A stretch of DNA of 64,000 nt from Panaeolus papilionaceus (GCA_015501605.1 JADNRZ010000017.1:186001-250000), one strand, 5' to 3'. Counted from the first letter of the stretch, positions 30,463-43,645 are shown. Made by a program: numbers and translations. The notes: generated from the sequence alone by a model not told the origin.

Positions 30463-32905
30463 CTAAAGATCGTCCGAAATTAGACCTTGAGAGAACACCT
30501 CATGAAAAGGTTCCAAACAAGCAGATGTGTCGTAAACCCGAGCCAGGTTTATCGAATCTGAGGAAGAACGAAAAGCTAAACGAAAATAGTGTGAGTAAGA
30601 GAAAACGGCCAGACAAATGAGGTGAACACGCACGATGATCAGACGGAACATACATCAGCACTGTCGTGCTTATCGCCACCCAATGTATCTTGGGCGTATA
30701 TTCGTCTAACATGAAGTACCACGTATCCAGGGTATATTTTGCCACCCTCTGCAGCTCATCAAAAATAGCTAACGACGATTTACGCTTCATGCCTGCCATA
30801 TTTGATTCTATCCATTTCTGAACAGCTTGCAGACGAAGATGGACCTGAGGTATCTAGTAAAAAGCGACATCAATAAGCACCCCAGATGGCGTTAAAAACG
30901 AGCAACTCACATATATATCCTTGATATTCACGTCCTCCTTGATGCACCCTTTCAATTCTCGCAAAATATCCGCTGCAATCGCCGGGCTCATCTGCCTATC
31001 TACGCAAAAGCCGAAAGATGATGCGGACCGGCCGTTTCCTCCAGGCATTTCGATGGTTCCAGTGACGTCGGATAACAGACCTGAGAGCTCTCCTAGTGTT
31101 GACGGCGGAATATCGTGCTCCAGAGTGGGTGTCTGCCGCGATCGACTGAGCTCATTGAGGTCCTCCAGCCCGCGTTGATGTCTACGAAGAACGTGGCCAT
31201 TGTCGCATTCCAACGTCAGTGATTTCAGGTATTTAAATAGCCTGACTTCAACTTCTTCTCCACAGCGCACTCCAAAAGATGCATCTTCATCTGAGGAGGA
31301 TGGGTGTGGATCATAACAACGCGACTTGGCCAACTGGTTCAGCCAATTGTACAAAGAGGGATGGGGGAAGTTGAGATGGTGAAAGTGACAATATTCGAGG
31401 TTGGGAGCGATGATCATGAGCGGGTCTACAGACGACAATCGTTCCATGATCTCCACACCATGTCTCGTCAAAGGCATTTCCAGCGTCATGAGCTGTGGAA
31501 CAAGCTCGACTATCGATATGAGTAAATCCGACACGGCAGACTGCAACTTCAGATGCAATTTTTTGAGCGGGAATATTCCAGTTTCATTTGCTGCTGATCT
31601 CCTGAAGAGAGAGAGGATAGTGGGAAGAACACGTGTGGCAGGATGATGGCGACCAACGACTACAAATTCTTCCAGTCCTGGTAAAGTCAGAGCATTGAGC
31701 GTGATGGGAGTAGTATTCTGGAAGATGTTTAAATTGAGGCGCTTTAAATGAGGGAGTGTCATCGGAGATGGTGTGAATGAGTCGAAATAGATGCTGAGGC
31801 AGAGTGTGTGGAGGTTGGGGTTGTTGACAAATGTGTTCACTGCACGAGGGAGGGCTGGAGATACGCCGATTGCTAGCTCTTCCTCAACAGACAAGTAGAG
31901 ACTAAAATCGACATGCCGGAGACACGGTACATCGGAGAACATATCCCACAAGACGGGCGTGCTACGTTGGTAAGTGTTAGTTGTCGAATGGAATTCGAGA
32001 TATCGAAGCCGCTGTAAGCGGTGTTTTATTGGATGGAAAAGCGCATTGAAAGTCTTGTAGTTCAGCTTCAGGGTCATCGTCTCCCAACGATCTGACTCCT
32101 GAATAAGCATCTCCAGGATGGGGTGTTTTACAGGAAATGCTGCAAATCCCCAGACGATGCCATGAAGTGACGCATTTCGCGACCGCTCAATCATCATCGA
32201 GAACAGCCGCCTCTCCCGCTGCTTCTCCCCTGTTGCCTGTATTTTCTTCAACACTAGCGGAGGGAGATAATTCCAGAGTTCGGGTGTAGCCAGGCAAACT
32301 TGCCTCCAACTACGAGAGACCTGCGAGAGTGACCATGGCCAATAAACAGCGCCTGTAGCCCGTTGATGTGGTGCGAGCTCTGGGTGGTAGCCTTTGGGGG
32401 AATACGTCCGCATGCTATGATCATACGACCCTTGCAAAAAGATAAACTGTAGAATCTCAGCAGGGAGCCTTCGGGTCGGAGACACGACCCCCTTCAGCTC
32501 GTGCACAAACTCGTCGATGAGCTTCAACTCCACTGGTTCGTGCTGAACCTCGCACTCAAGCAGCTCCCAGACTGCCCTACGCTGCATCTCGTCGGCGTAA
32601 CGTTTCCTTTCTCGTTCTGCACCCTGCAAAGCCTCATGCACGAGTTTGACCTCGTTATCAGTAGGCGCATCGTTGGTCGAATATAGGTGGGGTGGAATAG
32701 ACGATATAAGCTGGAGATCACGGGGCCGTCGTGGTTCTACAAGAGATGTCCATCGCCTCTTGACCAATCCTCTCAATTCATCTGTCCTCGCTTTAGCCAG
32801 CCTACACTTCCGTTTAGCTGTCCTCTTGGATGCCTTCCATTCCAACTTTACGCGCTGTGCTGTATCCTGGGCCCCAATCCCAATTGTCAGTGGCCTGTTT
32901 AACAT
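30463..32905 (-). CDS. F-box-like protein A (tandem paralogue)
   Basis: Exons on the minus strand are 32905-30911, 30853-30634 and 30575-30463, giving 775 aa. The donor of intron 1 is GTGAGT and that of intron 2 is GTGCGT, a site conserved in paralogue B. A basic coiled-coil-like N-terminus precedes an F-box near residue 145 (RRLPAEILQFIFLQGS ... WSLSQVSRSWRQVCLATPEL ... WNYLPP), then about 400 residues of LRR-like repeats (LRHVDFSLYL, LKRLNLNIF, LEEFVVVG, LMTLEMPLT). F-box proteins usually recruit substrates to SCF ubiquitin ligases through Skp1; that role is inferred. An alternative start upstream (MSTALN at about 32919, with a 37-nt intron) would match the exon structure of the related gene at 62313. 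Confidence 0.8.
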
Positions 32906-33887
32906 TCAGTGCTGTGGACATTATAACGCACCGCATGGTAGACCCTCGACTTGATATCGAAAATAACATACGTCCAGCTGACCATGAAAGGCCCGTCAAG
33001 ATGAAGGCAAGAAACCAAGAAACCGTGGCACCGCCAACACAGAGCTGACTCTCATCCAGGGGCCAGGGTTACGTGACTTTTCATATAGAAGGTTCTTTTA
33101 TTATTGCATCTCACTATGACCGAAGTAGTCTGGTCGCACATCCCTGAAGGCGTGATATATATGAGTCGCTGTTGGTGTCAGACTTGGATTGTAGATGGAC
33201 GTTGGGGTTAAAGTTGGAATTTACATTTGATTCCTTACATCAACGTGATGCCTGTCAGCGTCAACTATCGGCATTACATTGATTCCACAAACAGCAAGTA
33301 TAATGGACCTAGCAACTACTTAGAAACTACCCTATTTACTACAACCAGAACTCCAATCAAATTCGAATATGAAAAGCACCTATGCGACAAGTTCTCATGT
33401 CCCTTGAGCGAGACTCGAAGCTAAATATATCATATAACGCCTCAATACAAGCCAAAGCAATATTGAGGCGTTTACCCGAGTCTGAGGCCCTGGCGAACGT
33501 TCAAGAGTGAAATCGGGCGAGTTATCGTGAAAGGAGAAACGAGAGGGGTTCCGGTAGTTGCAGAGTTTTATAACGAACAACAATCGTACACCAAAGGAAA
33601 GAAGTAGTACTGGTGAAATACCAGTGGTCGATGGTCAACACACGCGCCTATTATTCCCAGTCATCCAAACTCGTGCCCTCGCAAAACATTTCATAAAATG
33701 GACTCAGGTTCGAAGACCGTTCATAGGCTCTGGCCAATTTGATAGACTCCGACGAAGAACGGAATGCTATGAACAGAAAAAAAAAAAGAATGGCAATAAG
33801 TTGAAAGAGCAAGGAAAACGGAAAACAAAATTTCTACGCACGATGATCAGGAGGAACATACATCAAGAGTGTGTGGTTTACCATCAC
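32906..33887. other. Intergenic between the F-box paralogues, with a relic exon
   Basis: The part at about 33690-33885 on the minus strand is homologous to the end of exon 2 and exon 3 of F-box gene A (FRSSSESIKLARAYE versus FRSSSDSINLARVYD), but lies beyond the stop of gene B. No other gene seen. Confidence 0.6.
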
Positions 33888-36014
33888 CTAATGGATCTTA
33901 AAGATATGTGCATCAAGCACAATGTAACACTTTTCAAAGGCCTCCCGCAGGGCACTCTGCAGCTCTTTGAGTATAGTAGTCGCCCCTCTCCACCTAACCT
34001 TGTGACCGTTCACATCTATGTAACGATCCAAGGCTTGAAGCTGGAGATGAAAATGCGGTATCTGGAAGAAGGTATCAAAGTTCGATTCGCGGTGAGATAT
34101 AGAGATGGCCGTTCATAGAGGTAACCATGTACGTACATATATGTCCTTCACATCAACATCGTCCAAGTTGCACCTCCTCAATTCTTTCAAAATTCCCGTC
34201 GCAGTCTCCTTCCTAAGGCCGCAGGTGTTGTGGCCAAGATCAAGTCGGGAGTCAATGCCAATGCCATAAGCTTCAAGGGCTTTAAACCAAGAAGCAAGTT
34301 GGCCTAGCGAGAGTGATGCAACGCGGAGACTATCCGTGTTTGATCTTTGATAGAGACTAAACTGTTCCAAGGTACGTTGGTGGAGCTTGAGCATGTCCAA
34401 GTCCCGACATTGAAGCACTAAGACCTTCAATCGTTTAAATGGAACTACGTCCGTAATATCCATCTCCACTGCCAGTCCACCAGTCGGCGTAGATGGTCGC
34501 CCGTTCGCGGGGAGACTCGCACAGCACCGCACCTTGGTGACTAGATGCAGAGCATTGTACAGAGAGGGAGATAGCACTTCTAGAACCTGGAAAGTGCAGA
34601 ACTCGAGATTTGGAGCTAAAATCATCCCCGGTCTCTTGGATGCCAGTCGATGCATGATTCCCCAACCGCGGTTTGTCAAAGGGATCTCGAGTGATTGCAA
34701 ATTGGGAAGCAAATCGATCAACCCTACTAAGAAGTTGGATTCAACTAGGAGGTTCTTCACGCACAATTTCTTGAGCGGAAATATGTCTTTCGATGCTGCG
34801 ACTGATCGCTCAATGAGGGTCCTAATAAATGGTTGGATCGTTTGTTGGACTCCCACAGGTGGATGTATGTCAACCATCAGCTCCTCGAGAGCGGGCAAGA
34901 TCAGCGCGTTGAGCGTAATTGGTGGTTCAGGTTTGCTATAGTATAATTTAAGGCGTTTTAAATGAGGAAGGGTGATGGAAGAGGTTAACACCACATTCAG
35001 AGATATAGCCAAGGAGATGCTCTGAAGATTGACATTGTTTATGAAGGTGTGCACAGCGGAGGTCATGAAAGGGAAGGGAGGAGCAAAAAATGTTTGGCCA
35101 CAGATATCCAGCTGAAAGTCGATGTGCTGGAGACACGGAGAATCCGAGAATACGTCCCATGTGATGGGGGCTGTACGTTGATCATCGTATAAAAAGTAAA
35201 ATCGGAGGAAACGAAGCTGTTGCAAGCGATTTCTTATGGGATTTATATATTCTTGATATGTTGACCAGGTCATTTGCAAGATCAACTCTTCCCATCGGTT
35301 AGACTCTTTGACGAGCATCTCCAAAGTATGGTGTGTGGACGGATGTGAGCGGGTTCCATTGATGTATACACTGAGAGGCGCCCCTCGTGAACGCTCGATC
35401 ATCAATGCAAAAACTCGATTGGACCAGACCCTTTCCCCTGGGTAATCCAGCGGGCATGAATACATCGTCGGCAAATAGTTCCACAGCGACGGCGTCGCAA
35501 TGCAGGCTTGCCTCCATTGAAGGCAGACCTTCGAGAGTGTCCATGGCCAGTCTACTGCCCCAACGGCTCTGTATTTCTGGGGATTTCGTCGGAGTTCAAG
35601 GAAGGGCGTGCGCATATCTGGTCCTTCAGATCCGACTAGAAATATTGCCTGCAAAATCTCGGGTGGGAGTCTCCGCATCGGTGACAAAACGCATTGCAGA
35701 CCACGCATGAAGCTATCGATGTGTTCCAATTCTGGTGGTGCTACCTGGCTTTTGCTCTCGACCAACTCCCAAATCGCCTTCCTCTCCATGTCCGCCCGAA
35801 TTTCCTGTCTTTGCCTCTCTAGGTCCTCCAAGGCCTGACGAATCAAAATCTCCTCTTCATCCGATGGTGCATTGTTGGACAAGTGCAAGTGCGGCACAGG
35901 GGATACAAGCTTGAGATGAGAACGGCGGTGGCCCAATGCCGCCCATTTCTCCTTGATCAAAGTTCTGAGTCTTGCTGACTTTGCCTCCGTGGGTGAGCTG
36001 GGATTGCCTTCCAT
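33888..36014 (-). CDS. F-box-like protein B, C-terminally shortened
   Basis: Exons 36014-34137 and 34061-33888 give 683 aa. The F-box reads RRLPPEILQAIFLVGSEG ... LSKVCLQWRQACIATPSLWN, with LRR-like repeats after it (LQHIDFQLDI, LKRLKLYYS, LQSLEIPLT). It is the closest paralogue of the neighbouring gene A, same strand, about 980 bp apart. At exon 2 codon 58, where gene A has TGG (KIHWVAI), this gene has TAG (33888-33890). Downstream sequence keeps recognisable exon 3 homology and the same GTGCGT donor, so the last 50 or so residues have been lost by one nonsense change. Probable SCF adaptor; substrate unknown. Confidence 0.8.
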
Positions 36015-36970
36015 CGCGACTTTCTGTGTAATTGACGTCTGTGGACTCGGAGCGTTAGGACGTAGTATTCACGATGTGTAGTGGGCAATGATAAGTGGAT
36101 GCCAAACACACCGTGCTAGAGCCAAAGATATACACTATTCTTCTTCAGGCTGTGCCACTGCACTACTTGTACGAATTCAATCCGTGTGTGTCATCCTGCC
36201 TCGCCTGGAGTCGATAAGAAGCAATCTATCCCAAGACGCCGTCTAATATTAACTTGGATTTGTGGGTATTGCTGGGTGTTGGCTATGCAAAGGAATGCCA
36301 AAATTCTGATTCCTGAGTGTGCATCCCTCCTAAATGTCGGAGTACATGCCCTTTAGTTATGAAAGGAGAGTATCGGAGACTGCATAGATAAACAATCGTG
36401 AAGGAGTTGGGTAGCTTGACAATGTAGGCAATTGTAAGTAGGAGGACGTTGGGAGGAAGACGAGTGTTGGCGGCCACTACTCCGTCTCTGGTGCTCAGGA
36501 GTCGGCCCGTGGTCTCCGCGACTTGCACGATGGCAATGCAAGTCTTGCTCAGTGCTCACTCAACACTGTCAATGTTGGGCAAGGCTGCGATAGTATGCTT
36601 AGTTATCATACGGAACATTGTGGATATTATAAAATCTTTTTGATTTTTGTGTATATATAGATAGAAATAAAGATCATTATACTACATTGTATTTCCTCTC
36701 AGAGGTTACTTGTCCATATCTCGTCATAAAAAATGTCGACGGAAGAATACGAATAGAAGCGAATGAAGGAAAGTATGCGATGAGGGGTAATGGTAATGGT
36801 AATGGTACTGGTACAAATGCGTTTTGGTTTGAGAGTCCCAGAAAATTCCTATAAAGAGCGTGGAGTGGCACGGTAAACGGCGACAATGGAAAGTTTTGAA
36901 GGTCGAAATTGCGAATCAAGTAATGTTTGCGTGGATAGAGCACATTGTAGAATGGTTTTGAGATGCATGT
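36015..36970. other. Intergenic
   Basis: Small open frames at 36283-36643 show no conserved character. A GGTAAT hexanucleotide microsatellite lies at about 36787-36812. Nothing else is supported. Confidence 0.5.
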
Positions 36971-37592
36971 TTACTTGCGAAGAATAAACCATGCTGATAG
37001 AGCTCCTGACACAGCGAGGAGAGTGAAGGTAATGAGTGCTCCGAGGCAGCGTTTCGCCCATTTGAGTTCGACGTTGCGGAGCTTTTCGATGATAGCCTGC
37101 CTCTCTGCCTCGGTCTTCTCAGGCATCCAGGCAGGAGTATCGTCTGTGGATCCAGCGGGTTCCCGGAGAGGAGAAAGGAGGATGAAAGCTCCAAAGATCC
37201 AGAAAGGTGGGAACACTAGGGTTAAGAGCAAGTTAGAATCACGTCCCAATAGTCAAGATATAGCAGAAATACTCACAGAAACCGAATTTGAAGAGATACA
37301 TAGCCAGAGTAACTGGCTCAGGAGCATGCAGGGTATAGCCTGGGAGGTTGACATCGGTCTCCTCAGTGTATGGTGGTGGTACTTCAGCATCTGCCATGCT
37401 CATTCTGCGCGAGTCGTGGCGACTGTCGCGTGTAGTCGAGAAGGTGTATCCGAAGTATTCATCAGTAGGCTCGCGCATCATGATAGCGCGAGGTGACTGC
37501 ATGGTAATTGCTTGCACAGGGGCCACGATATTTTGAGCTTCCAAGTCAATGGGAGCTGAGGAGGTGGATGCGTATGCAGAGGTAGCCGACAT
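36971..37592 (-). CDS. Small two-transmembrane protein, fungal family
   Basis: Exons 37592-37277 and 37215-36971 (intron 61 nt, GTGAGT...CTAG) give 186 aa. The N-terminal half is cytosol-like, Ser/Pro-rich with a PPPY motif (VPPPYTEETDVNLPGY), a possible WW-domain or ubiquitin-ligase adaptor site. It is followed by two hydrophobic segments: LFKFGFLFPPFWIFGAFILLSPL and, after a charged EKTEAERQAIIEKLRNVELKW helix, CLGALITFTLLAVSGALSAWF. This layout matches a widespread fungal family of unknown function, sometimes annotated as serine-rich membrane protein. Splicing joins LFKFGF to LFPPFW cleanly across the intron. Confidence 0.8.
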
Positions 37593-38486
37593 TGTAGAAT
37601 GGATCGCTGGAGAAGTGGCTTCGCAAGATACTGTGAAGCTCGGGGCGGGGAAGAGAGATAGGGAACATGTCTCCCGACGCGGGACTCTTTATAGGGCGCC
37701 ATGAATGGGAAACCAATCGACTCGAACGTCGTAGCAGCAATCCCGAAGATTTGAAGCCTCGTTGCTACGCTGGTTTTGGAGATTTCCGAAGGAACAAATA
37801 AATATAAACATTGGCCCCTCGAATAGAAATTATGAAGGGCGTTGTTCCCAACGCTCTCTTTAAACTCAAATCAGCAAGAAATTTCTCATACGATACAGGA
37901 ATAAGTACTTCAATCTAAATCTGAAATTTAGAGGGAGAGGGAACATTTTAAAGTCTTTTACTACGCTTACTGCTGATTTAGGAAATATTCCAAAATTCCC
38001 TAATAAGCTTATTTTTCAATAATGGCGTTTTCCCATGAACTCCTGTCAATCTAACGACCCTTGCTGATTTGCCAAAGTCTGGTTGCCGAAATTCCCAAAG
38101 ATGGTGAAAAACAGCCTGAACGGACTCTCACGCAACCCCACCAATCCCCTCATCCCTCAATTCCATTCCATCCGATAAGTAAGAACAGGGTCCATTGTTC
38201 CCCGTATCTTCGGAACTAGGATTCATGTCGATTTCTGGGGAAGAAATCCGATGTGGTAGAACACTTTCGAGAATGGTACATTGTGATAACAAACTTGCGT
38301 GAATTTTTCTTTCATGGAGCTGGACAATTTGTCAAGGACTGGACTTTGAAGGCAGAAGACTGCAAACTTGACGAGAGCACTCAGTATCTGGGCTCGTTAG
38401 CTGCGAGCGACACAATGAAATTAAATTTGGAACCACAGTACGCGTCGCGTCATTGTACAGGGACGAGTGGCTCATTTGCCACACAC
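37593..38486. other. Intergenic
   Basis: Shared upstream region of the membrane protein gene and downstream region of the questin oxidase gene. Short open frames only. Confidence 0.5.
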
Positions 38487-40642
38487 TCAACACTTGGCCT
38501 TCATAATAGGCTTACCACCGCCGCCGCCCTGCCTAAAAAAGCCCTTAAAGTCCCAAAACTCCTCATCTCTCTCCTCGGGACTTTTTCTCTTCTTCCTCTC
38601 CTTCTCCTCCTCACTCTCCTGTGTATCCCAGTTCATCCTATCCAGCGTCAATAATGCTGCCTTCAAAAATAAGCTCCCATCCAAGAACTCAGACCCAGGC
38701 ATTGTTACAAGCGGCATAACGTTGCTCTGCTGATAAAACGTAGCACGCGTGGGGGTACCAGGATAGACACCCAGAATAGCATCAGCAGCACCTGTAGAGT
38801 CCCCCTTCCCCTCGGCTTTCTTGTTCTCAGGTAGCGTTTGCTCGCCCGACGCTGTTCCAGGCGATGAGCTATCCTTTGGGATACCAGCTCTTGCCTGACG
38901 AGTCCCAAACAAGCCAGCCCAGAGGGAAAATGAGCGAAGAATCTTGGTGACGTGCTCGTCGTGGTGGGACATGCCTTCACGGAGGATTTCTATCCATGCG
39001 TCTTCTGTCTCTCGACGGCTGAGATTGCTACAGAAGAAACCTTCGACGTCGAGTTTGGGACGACCGCGTGCGATTGCCCAGGAAAAGATGGTCATGAGGT
39101 ATCCCTTGAGGAGACGCATTTGCGAGGAGGGGGAAAGCAAGTCGCAGAATGCGGGAAGGAAAAGTGATGATGTGCAGAGATGCATCCTGATACAAAGGGG
39201 GAAGCCACAATGGATCAGTAATTTCGAGCTAACATCATACAAGAGCACCTACAGGAGAAAGTCTGCGTTGAAACGCCCATCATTATACGGCATATCTGAC
39301 CAACCTCCAACACCATAAAGCACCCCAATAACCCAAACAATCTCTTCAATCTTCGTTGCAACTTCCCTCTCAGCTTCCTTCCTATTGCCACTCAGCCGCG
39401 AAAAATCAATCGGCCATGAATTCACATATTTTGCAATTATATGACCTTGCTTTTTTACGACCTCTCTTTGAATATCGGACCCGCCAGCATCAGGGTTTGT
39501 AGAAGGCGGCAGTGACTTTAATCGTGGGTCAATCAGGAGGTGCTCCAAGATAGAAAGGGCATGACCATAATTGGGTTTGGACTCGTCCATGTCGGCAACA
39601 TCTTCTTTGTTGAGAGCTCCATAGTTGCCCTTGACTTGGGAGGGGCCGAAGTCGTCGTTCTCTTTCTTGTCTTCGGGTTTGTCGATAAATTTGTCGAGGC
39701 CGGTGCCTAAAGCCTTAGGGATGACCTTGTCTAGGGCTGTATCGAATGCGGTGATGGTGTTGTCGAAAGCGCTCCCAATGGCCTGACTAGCCTCGTTGAT
39801 GATGCGTTTGTTGAAGAGGGCAGCGGTAAACGATTCCTCTTCAAAGAGTGATAGACCAGATAGGAGTTCGGGAAGGGGATGGGTAACGGCTGTTTGTGCG
39901 AGACCTGCAAAAACGATTGTGGATGAGTTGACGTTGCGACAGAATGAATGGATGCAAGCAATGCACCTTCAACGATCATGCCAGGCAAATGGAACTCTGC
40001 GCCGTATCCTACGTGGATCATCGGGTGTAGAACTCCATTGAAAAATCTGCTCATCATCTGAGGCTGCCTTTCCAATGGAGGGACATTGGTGCTTGTACTG
40101 GTCCCGACGTTTGCTTTACGAGAAAAGATGAACTCCTCCAGTGCACTTGGGACACCCTTCTCATGCACATAATGTGTAAAGAACTCCAGGTAAGCATTGT
40201 AGTATCTGTAAGGGCGTTAGGTTGCATTGCTGATCGTGCTAGAAGTTGTGTCTTACCTCTCATCTCCAAGATGGTCGTTGAAATTCTCGGGGGTGATACT
40301 GTGAGGGGATTTGAAAGCCGGCTTTTCGTATTTGCAATCCTTCTTATAGCCTTCTTCTAGCGTCTCAGCACTGGCACCTAGTGCCCAAGCAGCAATAACA
40401 CGGTGTGCTGCATGGCTGATGACAGGAGATGAGATGATTTCTCTACGACAGAGGGAAATGCAAACGTACTTATGGAATCGTTTCTCGTTGAAGAAAACGT
40501 GCCATTTCGCGTGATTATCCTTCAATATTTTTCGCAACGCTACTGTCGATGCCGCGTTAGTTCCGGGGTAGAACACTTGGGTGCGCCTTGAGAGCGATAA
40601 TGGTGGGGCAGGAAATAGAAAATCAAGTAGTTTTGTTGACAT
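38487..40642 (-). CDS. Questin oxidase-like protein
   Basis: Exons 40642-40470, 40415-40257, 40205-39967, 39904-39253 and 39186-38487 give 640 aa; all four introns are 51-66 nt with GT-AG ends. Diagnostic blocks of the questin oxidase-like family (DUF4243) are present: FHNHAAHRVIAAWALGAS near residue 60, DHLGDERYYNAYLEFF, FFNGVLHPMIHVGYGAEF, LAQTAVTH, then YNDGRFNADFLLMHLCTSSL. These His-rich blocks are shared with the fungal enzyme that cleaves questin by Baeyer-Villiger oxidation during anthraquinone-derived metabolite synthesis. In basidiomycetes many family members stand alone, as here, with no polyketide synthase neighbour, so the substrate is unknown. The C-terminal 150 residues include a charged low-complexity linker. 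Confidence 0.85.
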
Positions 40643-41601
40643 CGTAGAGCAAAATGGAAGATAGCAATGGTTCTGAAGAAAGCAGAGTGAATAACCTCAA
40701 GGCTTGAATTGCGCTCTATGGAGCATTTGAGGTGGTTGTCGCAGATCCCATCTCCATAATAGTCTTGGGGGAGATGACGTTCACCTAAAACTCTGGTTCG
40801 ACCTTGACATCAGGAGGGTTCCACCTGACATTGGTCAGTATTTCAGATGCTTCAGGACCCACCACCACAAATTGTGGGTTCAAGGTTGGTTATGGAAGTG
40901 TAAAAGCTCCGCATTGCTACAAATTGGGGAAGTATAATGAAAATCTAAACACATAACAAGCTGAAAGCGAAATCAGACCATTCTTCCGACTAGAAAAGAC
41001 CGTTGGAACTCACTCATTTACATCTAATTGAGGCCGGATACCAGTACCCTAGACGGCCTTTAAAGAAAGTACTTTGAAAGGTATTTCATCCCTGCTTCGG
41101 AGCGTAAATCAGGATTCATGGAACGGCGACTTGGAAGTCGTTGATGAAAAGCGGCTCGGAGGCAATATCGCTCATTCAGGCGTTGAAATTGACCAAATAA
41201 TTGGCAAACATTGTAACTCTATTCTAGACCTCCACCTCATGGCAGTGGTGATTACTCGAGCACAGTCATACTGCAGTGGAATGTGGCTGTTCTACTGTGA
41301 ATCCAGCTGAGCACTCTCGCCCACCTCTCGTATTCAAGTTATAGCTTCCACCAAAACGCAGCTATGTAAGTCTGGATTTCATTTATTGCAAGCGATAAGG
41401 TCATCATTTCGTGTTTTCTTTTCACTGATACAGCCTGTGTAGTTGACAGCGTGTACGTTGTCTGTCCGGATTACTGCACTTTGTAGGAAAAATTTGTTTT
41501 TAACACTGGACCATGTGTACGGGCGAACTCTTTACCTCGATAAATCTCTCATCGGTGACATTTTAAAAGCTCATCAGTGGCTCAGCCATGCAACAGAACA
41601 G
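40643..41601. other. Intergenic
   Basis: Divergent promoter region between the questin oxidase-like gene and the next F-box gene. The open frame of the F-box gene extends back to 41443 without an ATG, so a 5' exon may lie here. Confidence 0.4.
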
Positions 41602-43125
41602 ATGGAGATTACGCAAGATGCCCCACCTTATGAACCACCAGCATACGAATTCACAGACCAGGACATAACCTATATATTCGATACAACAAACTGGGTCGAC
41701 CCTGTCGCCTCCTTACCCTCAGAAGTCATATCCCTCATCTTCTGCTTTGCCTGCAAGGTCGAGATCCTGCCCGAAAACGGAGATTGGAGGAGGAAGTGCT
41801 ACCCACTCCATCTGGGACGTGTTAGTCGGGCATGGCGCCTCGCTGCATGGCAAACTAGCGAGCTATGGGAGACTATCGTTCTACGCCTTGACCGCGTAAA
41901 CTCCTTTCCAACAGTCAGCGTGGTACTGTATGAATGGCTCGAGCGGGCGGCTGCGCGTCCCTTGGATATCTACATTACCATTTCGAGAAACAGAACGTCA
42001 CGCTTCAATGCCATCGAGCCCATCGTGGATACCCTCATGGAATACTCGACTCAATGGCGAACGCTGGACCTCAAGATGCTCCACAGAGCGTTCACCATCT
42101 TCAAATGTCCTGAGGTCTCATCGAGTGACCCGTTCGCCCACCTCTCTCTACCATTATTGAAATCCTTGACTGTGCAGTCACTTCATAATGCGACGGCAAA
42201 CTCGATCACTCAAGTACCTGAACATGGTGTTTCACCGATTCTGGATTTCGCAGCGGCTCTGGATTTGCGAGAACTCTGTTTCAGGGGTATCCATATTCCG
42301 GAGCATCTCTCGTTGCTCATCAACGTCTCATTTCGTCAGATCCGTCGGCTGTCCTTTTATCGCTGTCCTGCAGTGAAAATCGTCGATGTGCTAGCACAAT
42401 TTCCTGCTCTGGAGCACCTAACCATGTCAGCGGCCGACATGCGTTTCAACTGGCAAAATACGACTGTTGTAACGCACGGTCGACTTAAACATGTGGTGTT
42501 GCATTTAGGCAAGGCTGATAGGAACAGCTTCGGCTTTTTCAACGAGTTCATCGATCTCCCCGCCCTTGAATCTATCAGCATCATCACCGACTACGCCCAG
42601 CGTTACCCAACTATACTTCAAAAGTTCCTGGAAAGCTCCAACACAGACCGTTTGACCCACCTCTATCTTGAAAGCTCTGCTTTCAACGAATCAGAAATTA
42701 TTTTCATGCTCGAGATGATGCCTACCCTCACACATCTCTCCATTCATGTCACAGGCTACCCCGTCGCACCTTGCTCAGATGCGACAGCGCTCAGCCAGAC
42801 CTTCTTTGAGCAGCTTAATCCAGACCACACCGGGTCGTACCTACCCCGCCTTGAGGATTTCGAGTATGAAGGTTATCTGGCTGTGACAGCCATTGACTTT
42901 TTGGAGCCCCTCATTTTGCGCTCCAGGGTCAGGAGCACGAATTCAGAGGATGTCAATGCGACTGCGGTGCTCAGACGTGTGAGGATCAAGGCGCACCAGA
43001 TATCTGATACATGCGAGGTGTATATCTCCGAATACTCGGATCCTGAGTACATTTGGGAGATTATGATGATGATGGATATGCGTGTTTTGACGCTAATTGA
43101 CGAAGATGGGAGTAGATGGGAATAG
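41602..43125 (+). CDS. F-box-like protein
   Basis: Single long exon from the first in-frame ATG (MEITQDAPPYEPP) to TAG, 507 aa. The frame is open upstream to 41443, so an extra 5' exon cannot be excluded. The F-box near residue 40 reads VDPVASLPSEVISLIFCFAC ... LGRVSRAWRLAAWQTSELWE. It is followed by LRR-like repeats such as LRELCFRGIHI, IRRLSFYRCPAVKIVD, LEHLTMSAADM and LTHLYLESSAF. It is clearly paralogous to the gene at 44861, sharing CYPLHLGRVSR/CYPHRLGQVSR and FEQLNP/FQQLNP. Likely SCF adaptor; target unknown. Confidence 0.8.
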   Translation: MEITQDAPPYEPPAYEFTDQDITYIFDTTNWVDPVASLPSEVISLIFCFACKVEILPENGDWRRKCYPLHLGRVSRAWRLAAWQTSELWETIVLRLDRVNSFPTVSVVLYEWLERAAARPLDIYITISRNRTSRFNAIEPIVDTLMEYSTQWRTLDLKMLHRAFTIFKCPEVSSSDPFAHLSLPLLKSLTVQSLHNATANSITQVPEHGVSPILDFAAALDLRELCFRGIHIPEHLSLLINVSFRQIRRLSFYRCPAVKIVDVLAQFPALEHLTMSAADMRFNWQNTTVVTHGRLKHVVLHLGKADRNSFGFFNEFIDLPALESISIITDYAQRYPTILQKFLESSNTDRLTHLYLESSAFNESEIIFMLEMMPTLTHLSIHVTGYPVAPCSDATALSQTFFEQLNPDHTGSYLPRLEDFEYEGYLAVTAIDFLEPLILRSRVRSTNSEDVNATAVLRRVRIKAHQISDTCEVYISEYSDPEYIWEIMMMMDMRVLTLIDEDGSRWE

Positions 43126-43645
43126 AGGCGTGTTTTGATAGTGGATGTTGGAAACTCTCTGGAAGCGTTGGCTATTCTTGGGCGGTCATAAGTCCTGCCA
43201 CTGTTGAACATAAAATTTTCGACATGAATTTTTGTAGCTTGTACCATTAATTGCTTGATGCTTATTTATTTGTAGATTTCACTTCGCCTATTTGTTTCAT
43301 CCATAACGCCCCAGCTTTCAACACGCCCATGCTAAAATCCCAGGAACGTAGTGCTCGTTGTTTTTTCCACAAACAAAAATCTGTAGTTGACGTGTACCTT
43401 GAATTGACTCGCCCTAGGTTGTGTGCATTTTATGAGCTTTCTTTCGTCGTTTTTTTCTCGCACTGCCAGTGATTTGTGCATTTTAAGCACATTTGCAGGT
43501 CATTTTGTGTGCATTTTTTGTCTTGGCTTTAGCTGAGCCTCTCGTTCGAGCACCTGCTTTCTGTCTATGTGGCAGCAAGTACTACGACCTAACACTTAAA
43601 TAGAGGGGAGCAAGCTAGAGTTTATTTCAACAACAATCTTTTGAG

